22,632 bases of DNA from an uncultured Coriobacteriaceae bacterium (GTDB lineage: Bacteria; Actinomycetota; Coriobacteriia; Coriobacteriales; Eggerthellaceae): contig USAB01000025.1 in NCBI GenBank assembly GCA_900552585.1, forward strand, positions 1-22,632. The letters run 5' to 3'. This document shows positions 13,526-20,245 of the stretch, one piece after another (position 1 is the first letter of the stretch; each line of letters begins with the position of its first letter). The translations under genes and the position numbers were made by a program. The notes below the pieces were generated by a model that worked only from the letters and a program-made list of their open reading frames with translations, was not told where the DNA came from and made no database searches.

Positions 13526-14068
13526 TTAATTCTTGAACGGGAAGCCGAGCTTATCGAACAAGGCACGGGCAGCCTCGTCCGTGTCAGCGGTGGTCACGAA
13601 CGTGATGTCCATACCGCGCGTGCGGTCCACCTTGTCGTATTCAATCTCGGGGAAGATCAGCTGCTCGGACAGGCCCAGAGAATAGTTTCCACGGCCATCG
13701 AAGCTATCCGGGTTGATGCCGCGGAAGTCGCGGACGCGCGGCAGTGCAGTTGCCAGCAGACGGTCCAGGAACTCCCACATACGGTCGCCACGCAGGGTGA
13801 CCTTGGCGCCGATAGCCTGGCCCTCACGCAGATGGAAGGCAGCGATGGATTTCTTAGCGCGATTGATTCGCGGCTGCTGGCCGGTAATGGTGCGCAGGTC
13901 AGCGATAGCGCCGTCCATCAATTTGGAATCGCCAGCCGCAGCGCCGACGCCCATGTTCACGACGATCTTCTCAAGGCGCGGAATCTGGTTGACGTTGGCC
14001 AGTCCCAGCTCTTCCTTCAGAGCGGGAGCGACCTCCTTTTGATACTTTTCCTTCAAACGAGGAGCCAT
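13526..14068 (-). CDS. rplE: 50S ribosomal protein L5
   Basis: 5S rRNA-binding protein of the central protuberance, contacting P-site tRNA and S13. The 180-residue protein starts MAPRLKEKYQKEVAPAL and contains IPRLEKIVVNMGVG, TGQQPRINRAKKSIAAFHLREG and the C-terminal GMDITFVTTADTDEAARALF. The ribosome site is AAAGGTGAAAAC. It is separated from rplX by 141 bp with a perfect 14-bp hairpin and a second folded element, which suggests independent control of the rplE-and-onward segment. Confidence 0.98.
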   Translation of the reverse strand: MAPRLKEKYQKEVAPALKEELGLANVNQIPRLEKIVVNMGVGAAAGDSKLMDGAIADLRTITGQQPRINRAKKSIAAFHLREGQAIGAKVTLRGDRMWEFLDRLLATALPRVRDFRGINPDSFDGRGNYSLGLSEQLIFPEIEYDKVDRTRGMDITFVTTADTDEAARALFDKLGFPFKN

Positions 14069-14106
14069 GTTTTCACCTTTCTGGATGATTTGAACACAGG
14101 ATTTCC

Positions 14107-14154
14107 GACCCTGCGTCCCCCGTTGCGCAATTAAACGCAGCGTGGGTCATAATA
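14107..14154 (-). promoter_or_regulatory. Structured rplE leader with a possible upstream -10 box
   Basis: On the minus strand GACCC, a four-base bulge ACGC and TGCGT (14148-14135) pair with ACGCAGGGTC (14116-14107). The loop contains the palindrome TTGCGCAA. Just upstream lies TATTAT (14154-14149), a good -10 box without a clear -35 box. A bulged stem near the L5 start recalls the S8 operator at the start of E. coli rplE, but I cannot show that it is one. Confidence 0.4.
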
Positions 14155-14159
14155 CTGCA

Positions 14160-14191
14160 ATCTGGATGCACCTGAAAAGGTGCATCCAGAT
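14160..14191. other. Perfect 14-bp hairpin between rplX and rplE
   Basis: TCTGGATGCACCT (14161-14173) and AGGTGCATCCAGA (14178-14190) are exact inverted repeats around a GAAA (plus) or TTTC (minus) tetraloop, with one more A-T pair outside. No T run follows in the operon direction (TTGCAGTATTATG). It starts 19 bp after the rplX stop. It may act as a processing or stabilising element, or as a weak terminator. Confidence 0.6.
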
Positions 14192-14209
14192 AAAACCCGT
14201 ATATCTGGG

Positions 14210-14527
14210 TTATTCGATCACTGCGCCGCACTTCTTGCAGACGCGGGACTTCTTACCGTCCTCGATCTTGTGCGCAACGCGCGTGGGCTTATTGCAAGAC
14301 GGGCACACCAACATGACGTTGGAAACGTCGATGGGGGCTTCCATCTTCATCAGACCGCCCTGCGTGTTCGCCTGAGAAGGATGGATGGCCTTCGTGACCA
14401 CATTAACCTTCTCGACCTTGACGCGGCCTTCGCGGGGATACGCCGCGATGACGGTGGATTCGACGCCCTTGTCCTTACCGGAAAGAACGACGACCTTGTC
14501 ACCCTTCTTAATGTTCATCTTTGCCAT
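14210..14527 (-). CDS. rplX: 50S ribosomal protein L24
   Basis: Assembly-initiator protein of the large subunit, with a KOW domain at the N-terminus (KKGDKVVVLSGKDKG). The start at 14527 (MAKMNIKKGD) is chosen for similarity and the GAGGATACGTT ribosome site; the longer open frame upstream is a shadow of rplN. The 105-residue protein ends in a CPSC...CKKC pattern, the zinc-ribbon-like tail found in many bacterial L24 proteins. Confidence 0.97.
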   Translation of the reverse strand: MAKMNIKKGDKVVVLSGKDKGVESTVIAAYPREGRVKVEKVNVVTKAIHPSQANTQGGLMKMEAPIDVSNVMLVCPSCNKPTRVAHKIEDGKKSRVCKKCGAVIE

Positions 14528-14541
14528 AACGTATCCTCTTC

Positions 14542-14910
14542 CTACAGCGTCTCGGGTGCCAGCGAGACGATCTTCGTGTACTTGCGGTCGCGCAGCTCGC
14601 GGGCAACAGGCCCGAAGATGCGGGTGCCGCGAGGCTCGCCGTTGGCATCGATGAGGACGCAGGCGTTCTGGTCGAAGCGGATGTAGCTGCCATCGTTGCG
14701 GCGAACTTCCTTCTTCACGCGAACGACGACGCAACGGACGACTTCGCCCTTCTTCACAGAGCCGCTGGGGATAGCTTCCTTCACACTGCAGATGATGACA
14801 TCGCCGAGTCCGGCATAGCGGCGCTTCGAGCCGCCCAGGACCTTGATGCACTGCACCTTGCGTGCGCCGGAGTTATCGGCAACAGCGAGCATGGTTTGCA
14901 TCTGAATCAT
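14542..14910 (-). CDS. rplN: 50S ribosomal protein L14
   Basis: Large-subunit protein at the subunit interface, forming bridges with 16S rRNA; also the docking site of the silencing factor RsfS. The 122-residue protein has VADNSGARKVQCIKVLGG near the N-terminus and FDQNACVLIDANGEPRGTRI with GPVARELR near the C-terminus. The start at 14910 (MIQMQT) has AAGGAAGG 11 bases upstream, a slightly long spacing. Confidence 0.98.
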   Translation of the reverse strand: MIQMQTMLAVADNSGARKVQCIKVLGGSKRRYAGLGDVIICSVKEAIPSGSVKKGEVVRCVVVRVKKEVRRNDGSYIRFDQNACVLIDANGEPRGTRIFGPVARELRDRKYTKIVSLAPETL

Positions 14911-14946
14911 TGCTCATAACCTTCCTTGAAAAGTTCGGCAAGCGAA

Positions 14947-15207
14947 CTATTTGGCCTTCTCGACGATCTTCAGAAGACGCCAGCGCTTCGTCTTGGACAG
15001 CGGGCGCGTTTCCATGATCTGCACGGTATCGCCAACACCGGCTTCGTTGTTCTCATCATGTGCATGGAACTTCTTGGTGCTGGTGATCATCTTTCCGTAC
15101 ACCGGATGAGGTTTACGCTCGGTAACCTGGACCACGATGGTCTTGTCTGCAGCGTCGCTCACGACGATGCCCTGACGAACCTTGCGGGAGTTACGTTCTT
15201 CGCTCAT
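14947..15207 (-). CDS. rpsQ: 30S ribosomal protein S17
   Basis: Small-subunit OB-fold protein that binds 16S rRNA early in assembly. The 86-residue protein has RQGIVVSDAADKTIVVQV, the loop RKPHPVYGKMITSTKKFHAHDE and the typical ETRPLSKTKRWRL. The ribosome site is AGGAGAAGGTG. It lies 13 bp after rpmC, in normal order. Confidence 0.98.
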   Translation of the reverse strand: MSEERNSRKVRQGIVVSDAADKTIVVQVTERKPHPVYGKMITSTKKFHAHDENNEAGVGDTVQIMETRPLSKTKRWRLLKIVEKAK

Positions 15208-15220
15208 ACTTCACCTTCTC

Positions 15221-15424
15221 CTAGTTCGCCTGTGCGGCAATCTCACGAGCACGCATCTCGGTCTGGATGCGAGCGATGTCCTTCTTCACTTGCTTCACGC
15301 GAGCCGTGTTATCAAGTTGGCTCGTAGCCATCTGGAAACGCAGGTTGAAGAGTTCTGCACGGCATTCTTTGAGCTTCGACTGAAGATCGTCAGACGAAAG
15401 TTCGCGAACCTCGGCGTATTTCAT
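15221..15424 (-). CDS. rpmC: 50S ribosomal protein L29
   Basis: Two-helix protein next to the polypeptide exit tunnel, part of the docking site for trigger factor and SRP. The 67-residue protein has the signature LKECRAELFNLRFQMATSQL. Its ATG overlaps the rplP stop by one base (TAATG), indicating coupled translation. Confidence 0.97.
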   Translation of the reverse strand: MKYAEVRELSSDDLQSKLKECRAELFNLRFQMATSQLDNTARVKQVKKDIARIQTEMRAREIAAQAN

Positions 15425-15840
15425 TACTCCAGCCCTTCCTTCTTAACGATCTTGCACTTGATGGGCAGCTTGTTGATGCCCAGACGGAGCGCTTCCTTAG
15501 CGGTTGCCTCGTCGACGCCGCCGACCTCGAACATGACGCGGCCGGGCTTGACGACGGCCACCCATGCCTCGGGTGCGCCCTTGCCCTTGCCCATGCGGGT
15601 TTCAGCAGGCTTCTTCGTGATCGGCTTATCCGGGAAGATGGTGATCCACACACGGCCGCCACGGTTCATGTAACGGGTGATGGCAACACGAGCTGCCTCG
15701 ATCTGGCGGTTCGTGACCCAGGCACGCTCGAGCGCCTGGATACCATACTCGCCATTCACGACCTTCGTGCCGCCCTTAGCGTTGCCCTTCATGGAGCCAC
15801 GCTGCACCTTGCGGTGCTTGACGCGCTTAGGTACGAGCAT
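15424..15840 (-). CDS. rplP: 50S ribosomal protein L16
   Basis: Large-subunit protein near the A-site tRNA elbow, needed for peptidyl transferase assembly. The 138-residue protein begins MLVPKRVKHRKVQRG and has the signatures RQIEAARVAITRYMNRGG and RMGKGKGAPEAWVAVV. It overlaps rpsC by one base and rpmC by one base through TAATG junctions. Confidence 0.98.
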   Translation of the reverse strand: MLVPKRVKHRKVQRGSMKGNAKGGTKVVNGEYGIQALERAWVTNRQIEAARVAITRYMNRGGRVWITIFPDKPITKKPAETRMGKGKGAPEAWVAVVKPGRVMFEVGGVDEATAKEALRLGINKLPIKCKIVKKEGLE

Positions 15841-16556
15841 TACTTATTCCCCCTATCGTTGCGGTCGTCTCGACGGCCACGGCCGCGAGAACGGGAAGTG
15901 CCTTCAAGAGCGGGATTCATAGGCTTCTGGCCGGGCAGTACTTCGCCGTGATAGACCCAGACCTGAACGCCGATGGAACCCATGGTGGTAGCAGCGGTGG
16001 CGAAACCGTAGTCGATGCGCGCACGCAGCGTGTGCAGGGGCACACGGCCTTCGCGATACCACTCGCGACGGCACATCTCGGCGCCGCCCAGACGACCGGA
16101 GCACTGGATGCGGATGCCCTTTGCGCCGCTCTTACGGGCGGACTGGACCGCCTTGCGCATAGCACGGCGGAATGCAACGCGGCCTTCCAGCTGCTCGGCA
16201 ATGTTCTGGGCAATGAGGTTCGCGTCCAGCTCGGGGCGCTTGACCTCGACGACGTCGATGGAAACCTTGCCATCGGCGACCTTAGCCAGCTTCTTGCGCA
16301 GAGCGTCGATCTCGGCGCCCTTCTTGCCAATCACCACACCCGGGCGAGCCGTGGTGATGATGATCTTGATCTTGTCGCCGGCGCGCTCGATCTCCACCTT
16401 GGAAACGGCGGAATGAGCGAGCTCCTTGTCCAGGAACTTGCGGATCTCAAGATCGTTCTGCAGCTTGGCTGCATAATCCTTGTCTGCATACCAACGGCTG
16501 CGCCACTCCTCGGTGATGCCGAGACGGAAGCCGGTAGGGCTGACTTTCTGACCCAT
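15840..16556 (-). CDS. rpsC: 30S ribosomal protein S3
   Basis: Small-subunit protein at the mRNA entry channel with helicase-like activity. The 238-residue protein starts MGQKVSPTGFRLGI, has a type II KH domain with GVVIGKKGAEIDALRKKL, and a C-terminal domain with RRAMRKAVQSARKSGAKGI and GRLGGAEMCRREWYREGRVP. It ends in an Arg/Asp-rich tail. The start lies 3 bp after the rplV stop, with the GAGGAGG ribosome site inside rplV. Confidence 0.98.
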   Translation of the reverse strand: MGQKVSPTGFRLGITEEWRSRWYADKDYAAKLQNDLEIRKFLDKELAHSAVSKVEIERAGDKIKIIITTARPGVVIGKKGAEIDALRKKLAKVADGKVSIDVVEVKRPELDANLIAQNIAEQLEGRVAFRRAMRKAVQSARKSGAKGIRIQCSGRLGGAEMCRREWYREGRVPLHTLRARIDYGFATAATTMGSIGVQVWVYHGEVLPGQKPMNPALEGTSRSRGRGRRDDRNDRGNK

Positions 16557-16559
16557 TGC

Positions 16560-16901
16560 TTATGCCTCCTCTCGATTGGCAACGATAACGGTGATGTGGC
16601 TGGTGCGCTTGCGGATGCGCGATGCGGAGCCCTTTGCACGGGGACGGATGCGCTTCCAGATGGGGCCCTCGTCAACGTAGGTTGCCTTTACGTAGAGGCC
16701 GTTCTCGGACATGCCGTTGTTGTTCACAGCGTTCGCAACAGCGGAGTTCAGGGTCTTCTCGATAACCTCGGCGACAGCACGATTCGTGAACGCCAGGGTT
16801 TCGCGGGCACGCTCGACGTCCTTGCCGCGAATCTGATCCACGACCGCGCGAGCCTTGTTCGGCGCTACATGCACGTAGCGGGTAACTGCTTTAGCTTCCA
16901 T
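16560..16901 (-). CDS. rplV: 50S ribosomal protein L22
   Basis: Exit-tunnel protein; its beta-hairpin lines the tunnel constriction and is a site of macrolide resistance mutations in other species. The 113-residue protein has RYVHVAPNKARAVVDQIRGK at the N-terminus and the hairpin segment GPIWKRIRPRAKGSASRIRKRTSH near the C-terminus. It starts 6 bp after the rpsS stop. Confidence 0.98.
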   Translation of the reverse strand: MEAKAVTRYVHVAPNKARAVVDQIRGKDVERARETLAFTNRAVAEVIEKTLNSAVANAVNNNGMSENGLYVKATYVDEGPIWKRIRPRAKGSASRIRKRTSHITVIVANREEA

Positions 16902-16907
16902 CGTGTG

Positions 16908-17174
16908 TTAATCCTTTCCGCCGCCATGAGCGGTGAACTTACGGCTCGGGGCGAACTCGCCCAGCTTATGACCAACCATTGCCTCGGTGATGTACACGGG
17001 CACATGCTTGCGGCCGTCGTGGACGGCAATGGTGTGACCGACCATTTCCGGGAAGATGGTGCTGGCACGGGACCAGGTCTTGATGACGTTCTTCTCGCCG
17101 GACTCGTTCATAGCAACGATGCGCTCAAGCAGGCGAGGCTCTACGAACGGTCCCTTTTTCAAACTTCTGCTCAC
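16908..17174 (-). CDS. rpsS: 30S ribosomal protein S19
   Basis: Small-subunit head protein that contacts S13 and tRNA. The 88-residue protein has MSRSLKKGPFVEPRLLERI, TWSRASTIFPEMVGHTIAVHDG and the signature HKLGEFAPSRKF. It lies 24 bp after rplB in normal order. Confidence 0.98.
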   Translation of the reverse strand: MSRSLKKGPFVEPRLLERIVAMNESGEKNVIKTWSRASTIFPEMVGHTIAVHDGRKHVPVYITEAMVGHKLGEFAPSRKFTAHGGGKD

Positions 17175-17198
17175 TTATTTCTCCTTAACGCTTATGCG

Positions 17199-18029
17199 CT
17201 ACTTCTTGCGGCGACGGATGATCAGGCGGCTCGAAGCCTTCTTCGGGTTGCGGGTGCGATGGCCCTTAGCCGGCTGACCCCAAGGCGAAACAGGATGACG
17301 GCCAGCAGACTTGTTCTTGCCTTCGCCACCGCCATGGGGATGGTCCACAGGGTTCATGACGGTACCGCGGACGGTAGGACGGACGCCCTTCCAGCGGTTG
17401 CGGCCGGCCTTGCCGATCTTGATGTTCGCGAACTCGGCATTGCCGACCTCGCCAACGGTTGCACGGCAGGTGACCAGAACGCGGCGCATCTCGGAAGAGG
17501 GCATACGCAGGATGGCGTACTTGCCTTCCTTGCCCATCAGCTGGATGCTGGTGCCGGCGGCACGGGCAATTGCGGCGCCCTTGCCGGGCTGGAGCTCGAC
17601 GGCATGGATCAGCGTGCCGACGGGGATGGCGGACAGCGGCAGCGCGTTGCCGGGCTTGATGTCGGCGTCAACGCCAGACATCACGATATCGCCCACCTTC
17701 AGGCCCTTCGGCTGGAGGATGTAGCGCTTCTCGCCGTCAACATAGTGCAACAGAGCGATGCGTGCGTTGCGGTTCGGGTCGTACTCGATGGTAGCGACCT
17801 TCGCGGGCACGCCGTCCTTGTTGCGCTTGAAATCGATTACGCGGTAACGGCGCTTGTTGCCGCCACCCTGATGACGGGTGGTGATGCGACCGTTATTGTT
17901 GCGGCCGGCCTTCTTCGGCAGCGGCTCCAACAGCGACTTTTCCGGCTTGCTGGTGGTGATGTCGGAGAAATCGGACACCATCTGGAAGCGACGGCCGGGA
18001 CTGGTCGGCTTGTACTGCTTGACTCCCAT
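17199..18029 (-). CDS. rplB: 50S ribosomal protein L2
   Basis: One of the most conserved large-subunit proteins, needed for subunit joining and peptidyl transferase activity. The start at 18029 (MGVKQYKPTSPGRR) is chosen for similarity and the GAAAGGAAAGC ribosome site; the open frame extends 15 codons further into the leader. The 276-residue protein has GGGNKRRYRVIDFKRNKDGV and the C-terminal signature MNPVDHPHGGGEGK with the key His. It is the first gene of the block. Normally rplW, rplD, rplC and rpsJ precede it, but here a promoter and then a DUF4013 gene lie upstream. Confidence 0.98.
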   Translation of the reverse strand: MGVKQYKPTSPGRRFQMVSDFSDITTSKPEKSLLEPLPKKAGRNNNGRITTRHQGGGNKRRYRVIDFKRNKDGVPAKVATIEYDPNRNARIALLHYVDGEKRYILQPKGLKVGDIVMSGVDADIKPGNALPLSAIPVGTLIHAVELQPGKGAAIARAAGTSIQLMGKEGKYAILRMPSSEMRRVLVTCRATVGEVGNAEFANIKIGKAGRNRWKGVRPTVRGTVMNPVDHPHGGGEGKNKSAGRHPVSPWGQPAKGHRTRNPKKASSRLIIRRRKK

Positions 18030-18148
18030 TGCTTTCCTTTCTCGTACTTCGTGGGCTCGCTCGCCGCTTAGCATCAGTCGGGAGATCGAGATGCTTTCGA
18101 CTCCGAGTTACCACGCGTCCGGGTGTATCCATGAATCTACGGACGCAA
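18030..18148 (-). promoter_or_regulatory. Structured 5' leader of the rplB operon
   Basis: The predicted leader is about 120 nt. On the minus strand GCGTCCG pairs with CGGACGC around an 18-base loop near the 5' end. A second region offers competing stems: AGTCG/CGACT, GGAG/CTCC and AGCATC/GATGCT. This layout is typical of ribosomal-protein autoregulatory leaders, but I recognise no known leader family. It does not contain a gene for L23. Confidence 0.45.
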
Positions 18149-18154
18149 ACGAGA

Positions 18155-18182
18155 ATTATAGCAGGATTCATTCTCCGCGCAA
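18155..18182 (-). promoter_or_regulatory. Promoter of the rplB operon
   Basis: On the minus strand TGCTATAAT gives an extended, perfect -10 box (TATAAT at 18160-18155). TTGCGC (18182-18177), 16 bp upstream, is a moderate -35 box. The predicted start is near 18148, about 120 bp before rplB. It shows that the block can be transcribed from its own promoter here. Confidence 0.75.
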
Positions 18183-18378
18183 GAAAATGGCGGGGCGGAA
18201 TACATTGCCCACATGATGCACACAACGCCCCCGCGTGTGTCCCTTCTACTGAACAGGCCGTCGGCGGCATTTTGCCGCCCGCAGCCTGCGATGGTGCGGA
18301 CACTCATACCAGGAGAGGACGCTTCCCCTCCCCCGCGTGCAGGCGTACGCGCCCGCCGCGGCGTGGGAAAAGGTTGCG
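18183..18378. other. G+C-rich spacer between the DUF4013 gene and the rplB promoter
   Basis: No gene is seen. The spacer holds a stem GGCGGCA/TGCCGCC near 18259-18275 with further pairing outside it (AGGC/GCCT), and a bulged stem of ACACACGC with GCGTTGTGT near 18219-18241. Either may end transcription of the DUF4013 gene, but neither has a T run. Confidence 0.45.
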
Positions 18379-19230
18379 CTAGTGCGCTTGCGGTGCGGAT
18401 TCGCGCTGCTGCACCTCGAACGGGAGCGGCGCATCCTTATCACCCCACTGATTCACCTGGAAGTTGCGCGTCCAGTATCCCGCGGCGCGCATGGTGACCA
18501 TCTCGATGAACACATTCGCCACCATGCAGAAGTATGCGATGGCGATCATGACGGGCGCCGCAAACGTCAGCAGCGAGAAGAAGCCCATCTCGAAGAATCC
18601 CATGTGAGCGCCGCCGGAGCCGATTGCAGCAGCGCTTGCCGCACCGGCCGCCACGAACACGAAGAACACGACCGCGAACGTGATGACGCAGAAGATGGCG
18701 CCGAAAATGAGCATCAGCAGAAGCTGCATGCCCAGAATGCGGAACATGCCGTTCGCATCATGCTTCATCATCTTCCAAATCTGCTTGAATCCCAAGCCGG
18801 CACTCAGGCTGTCGTAGATGGTCATGCGCATGCACCCCACCAGCGCCGCCAAGCCGAACGCGAACAGCGACAGCACGTACACCACCATCAGAATAGCGGA
18901 GAGAAGGTTCCAATTGTCGGCTACCCCTCCGTTCGCTGCAACGGCAAGCGCGTAGATGATGCACGGCACGATGGCCATGACCAGCCCGATAACCAGGGCG
19001 AACCAGCCGCGCCGGTATAGCTTGCCGTCTTCGTTGCCGAAGATCTTCGCCGGCATGGGCCGGTTCAGGTCCCACGCAATCTCGCGCGCCCACGTAATCT
19101 GGTAGCCGTAATTCACGATCAGGCCGAAGATGGGAATGCACTCTATCAGCGCCAGCAGGCACAGCTTGCCGAACCAGCCCGGCGAGTTCTTGATATCGTT
19201 CCACGCTGCTCGGTAGTAGCCCTTTTCCAT
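18379..19230 (-). CDS. DUF4013-family membrane protein
   Basis: Function unknown. The 283-residue protein starts with a short amphipathic segment (MEKGYYRAAWNDIKNSPGW). It then has about six hydrophobic membrane segments: roughly 20-40, 75-97, 108-133, 164-195 (possibly two) and 217-243. The conserved pieces are the GYxxxWARE-type motif at 42-51 and a region near KIFGNEDGKLYRRGW (62-76), which match the DUF4013 layout I know from archaea and actinobacteria. The long Ala/Gly-rich stretch near 193-208 may be a flexible loop. The start has AGAGGTGAG upstream. A probable promoter at 19330-19357 suggests it is transcribed on its own or together with the upstream synthetase gene. The family assignment is by recognition and should be treated as likely, not certain. 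Confidence 0.7.
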   Translation of the reverse strand: MEKGYYRAAWNDIKNSPGWFGKLCLLALIECIPIFGLIVNYGYQITWAREIAWDLNRPMPAKIFGNEDGKLYRRGWFALVIGLVMAIVPCIIYALAVAANGGVADNWNLLSAILMVVYVLSLFAFGLAALVGCMRMTIYDSLSAGLGFKQIWKMMKHDANGMFRILGMQLLLMLIFGAIFCVITFAVVFFVFVAAGAASAAAIGSGGAHMGFFEMGFFSLLTFAAPVMIAIAYFCMVANVFIEMVTMRAAGYWTRNFQVNQWGDKDAPLPFEVQQRESAPQAH

Positions 19231-19329
19231 GGTCTGCTCACCTCTCGCTTTCCCGCCCCGCCCTTGCCGGGCACGGCATTGTTGCGCTTTTCAAACGCGG
19301 ATGCGCTTCGACGCGAAATTTCTTCCCAG

Positions 19330-19357
19330 ATTATAAAGCCTGTGGCGTATCCGTCTA
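19330..19357 (-). promoter_or_regulatory. Probable promoter of the DUF4013 gene, overlapping the upstream stop codon
   Basis: On the minus strand TAGACG (19357-19352), a 16-bp spacer and a perfect TATAAT (19335-19330) form a good promoter. The -35 box includes the stop codon of the alarmone synthetase gene. The predicted leader is about 90 nt. Confidence 0.6.
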
Positions 19358-20152
19358 CTTTGCTTCCGTTTCATTTCGCCCGTACGGCGCTATTGCCAGC
19401 GTTCCGTTTTCCCGGTTGTCCTCATCGTAGTTCTCGATGGTGTTGCGCAGGCGCTGCATGCGCAATTCCACATCTTCGATAGTGTCCGCACATTCTTTCA
19501 GCTCGCCGAACACATCCACATCCGGGTATTCGCGGTGGCTCTTGTACTTCAGCGAATGCTCCAGCGATGCCCAGAAGTCCATGGCGATGGTGCGGAACTG
19601 GACCTCTACCGGCACCAGGTCCTTCTTGTCCATGAAATACACGGGCACCTTCACGATGACATGCACGCTGCGATAGCCGTTCGGCTTCGGATGCGCGATG
19701 TAGTCCTTCACGCGCACCACCTCCAGATCGTCCTGTACCTGCAGCATGTGCACCAATTTATAGACGTCATCGACATAGGAGCAGATGACACGCACGCCGG
19801 CGATATCCAGGATGTTCTCCTGCAGGGACTCGAGCGTCAGCGGCTTGCCGTATCGTTCCAGCTTCTCGAACGCGCTCTGCGGCTTCTTCAAGCGGGATTC
19901 TATGTTGTGGATGGGATTGCGGTTCAGACGCAGTTCCAGATCATCGTCCAGGATGCGGAACCGCGTGCGCATCTCCTGGATGGCCGCGTGGTATTTGCGG
20001 AATATGGCGCGACCGGCATCCTCCCATTCGCTGTAGATCTCCGCAGCCCGCAGTATATCGCTGTCCTTCACATCGACATCCCAATCGGAAGAATCTTCGA
20101 AGCGGGATATGGATTGGCCGGGTTGATCGGGCTGATTCGATTGATCTTCCAT
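19355..20152 (-). CDS. Small alarmone synthetase (single-domain RelA/SpoT-type GTP pyrophosphokinase)
   Basis: Predicted to transfer pyrophosphate from ATP to GDP or GTP, making (p)ppGpp. The 265-residue protein has only a synthetase domain, with no hydrolase, TGS or ACT domains. Visible motifs are RLKKPQSAFEKL (88-99), DIAGVRVICSYVDD (116-129) with the Mg-binding Asp, HPKPNGYRSVH (154-164), and VEVQFRTIAMDFWASLEH (182-199) with the catalytic Glu. These match the RelQ/YjbM class of small alarmone synthetases. The start at 20152 is chosen because AGGAGGGATTTC lies just upstream; the open frame extends 29 codons further without a ribosome site. The N-terminus is an acidic, Gln/Asp-rich extension. 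It lies 93 bp downstream of the aroB-like gene on the same strand, so it may be co-transcribed with the aro genes. Confidence 0.88.
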   Translation of the reverse strand: MEDQSNQPDQPGQSISRFEDSSDWDVDVKDSDILRAAEIYSEWEDAGRAIFRKYHAAIQEMRTRFRILDDDLELRLNRNPIHNIESRLKKPQSAFEKLERYGKPLTLESLQENILDIAGVRVICSYVDDVYKLVHMLQVQDDLEVVRVKDYIAHPKPNGYRSVHVIVKVPVYFMDKKDLVPVEVQFRTIAMDFWASLEHSLKYKSHREYPDVDVFGELKECADTIEDVELRMQRLRNTIENYDEDNRENGTLAIAPYGRNETEAK

Positions 20153-20245
20153 GAAATCCCTCCTGCTCAACCGGAGAGCCAGGGCGGCGCGTTTCGTGGC
20201 CGCCTCCTGTTCAATGGACATATCGCATGTATTCGGCACGAAGCC

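Noticed and set aside
15948..18071. A 707-codon plus-strand open frame over rpsC to rplB
   Set aside because: It runs antisense through four certain ribosomal-protein genes and reflects their codon bias, not a gene.
18030..18378. Remnants of rplW, rplD, rplC or rpsJ upstream of rplB
   Set aside because: No frame in this gap resembles these proteins. The sequence reads as promoter, leader and G+C-rich spacer.
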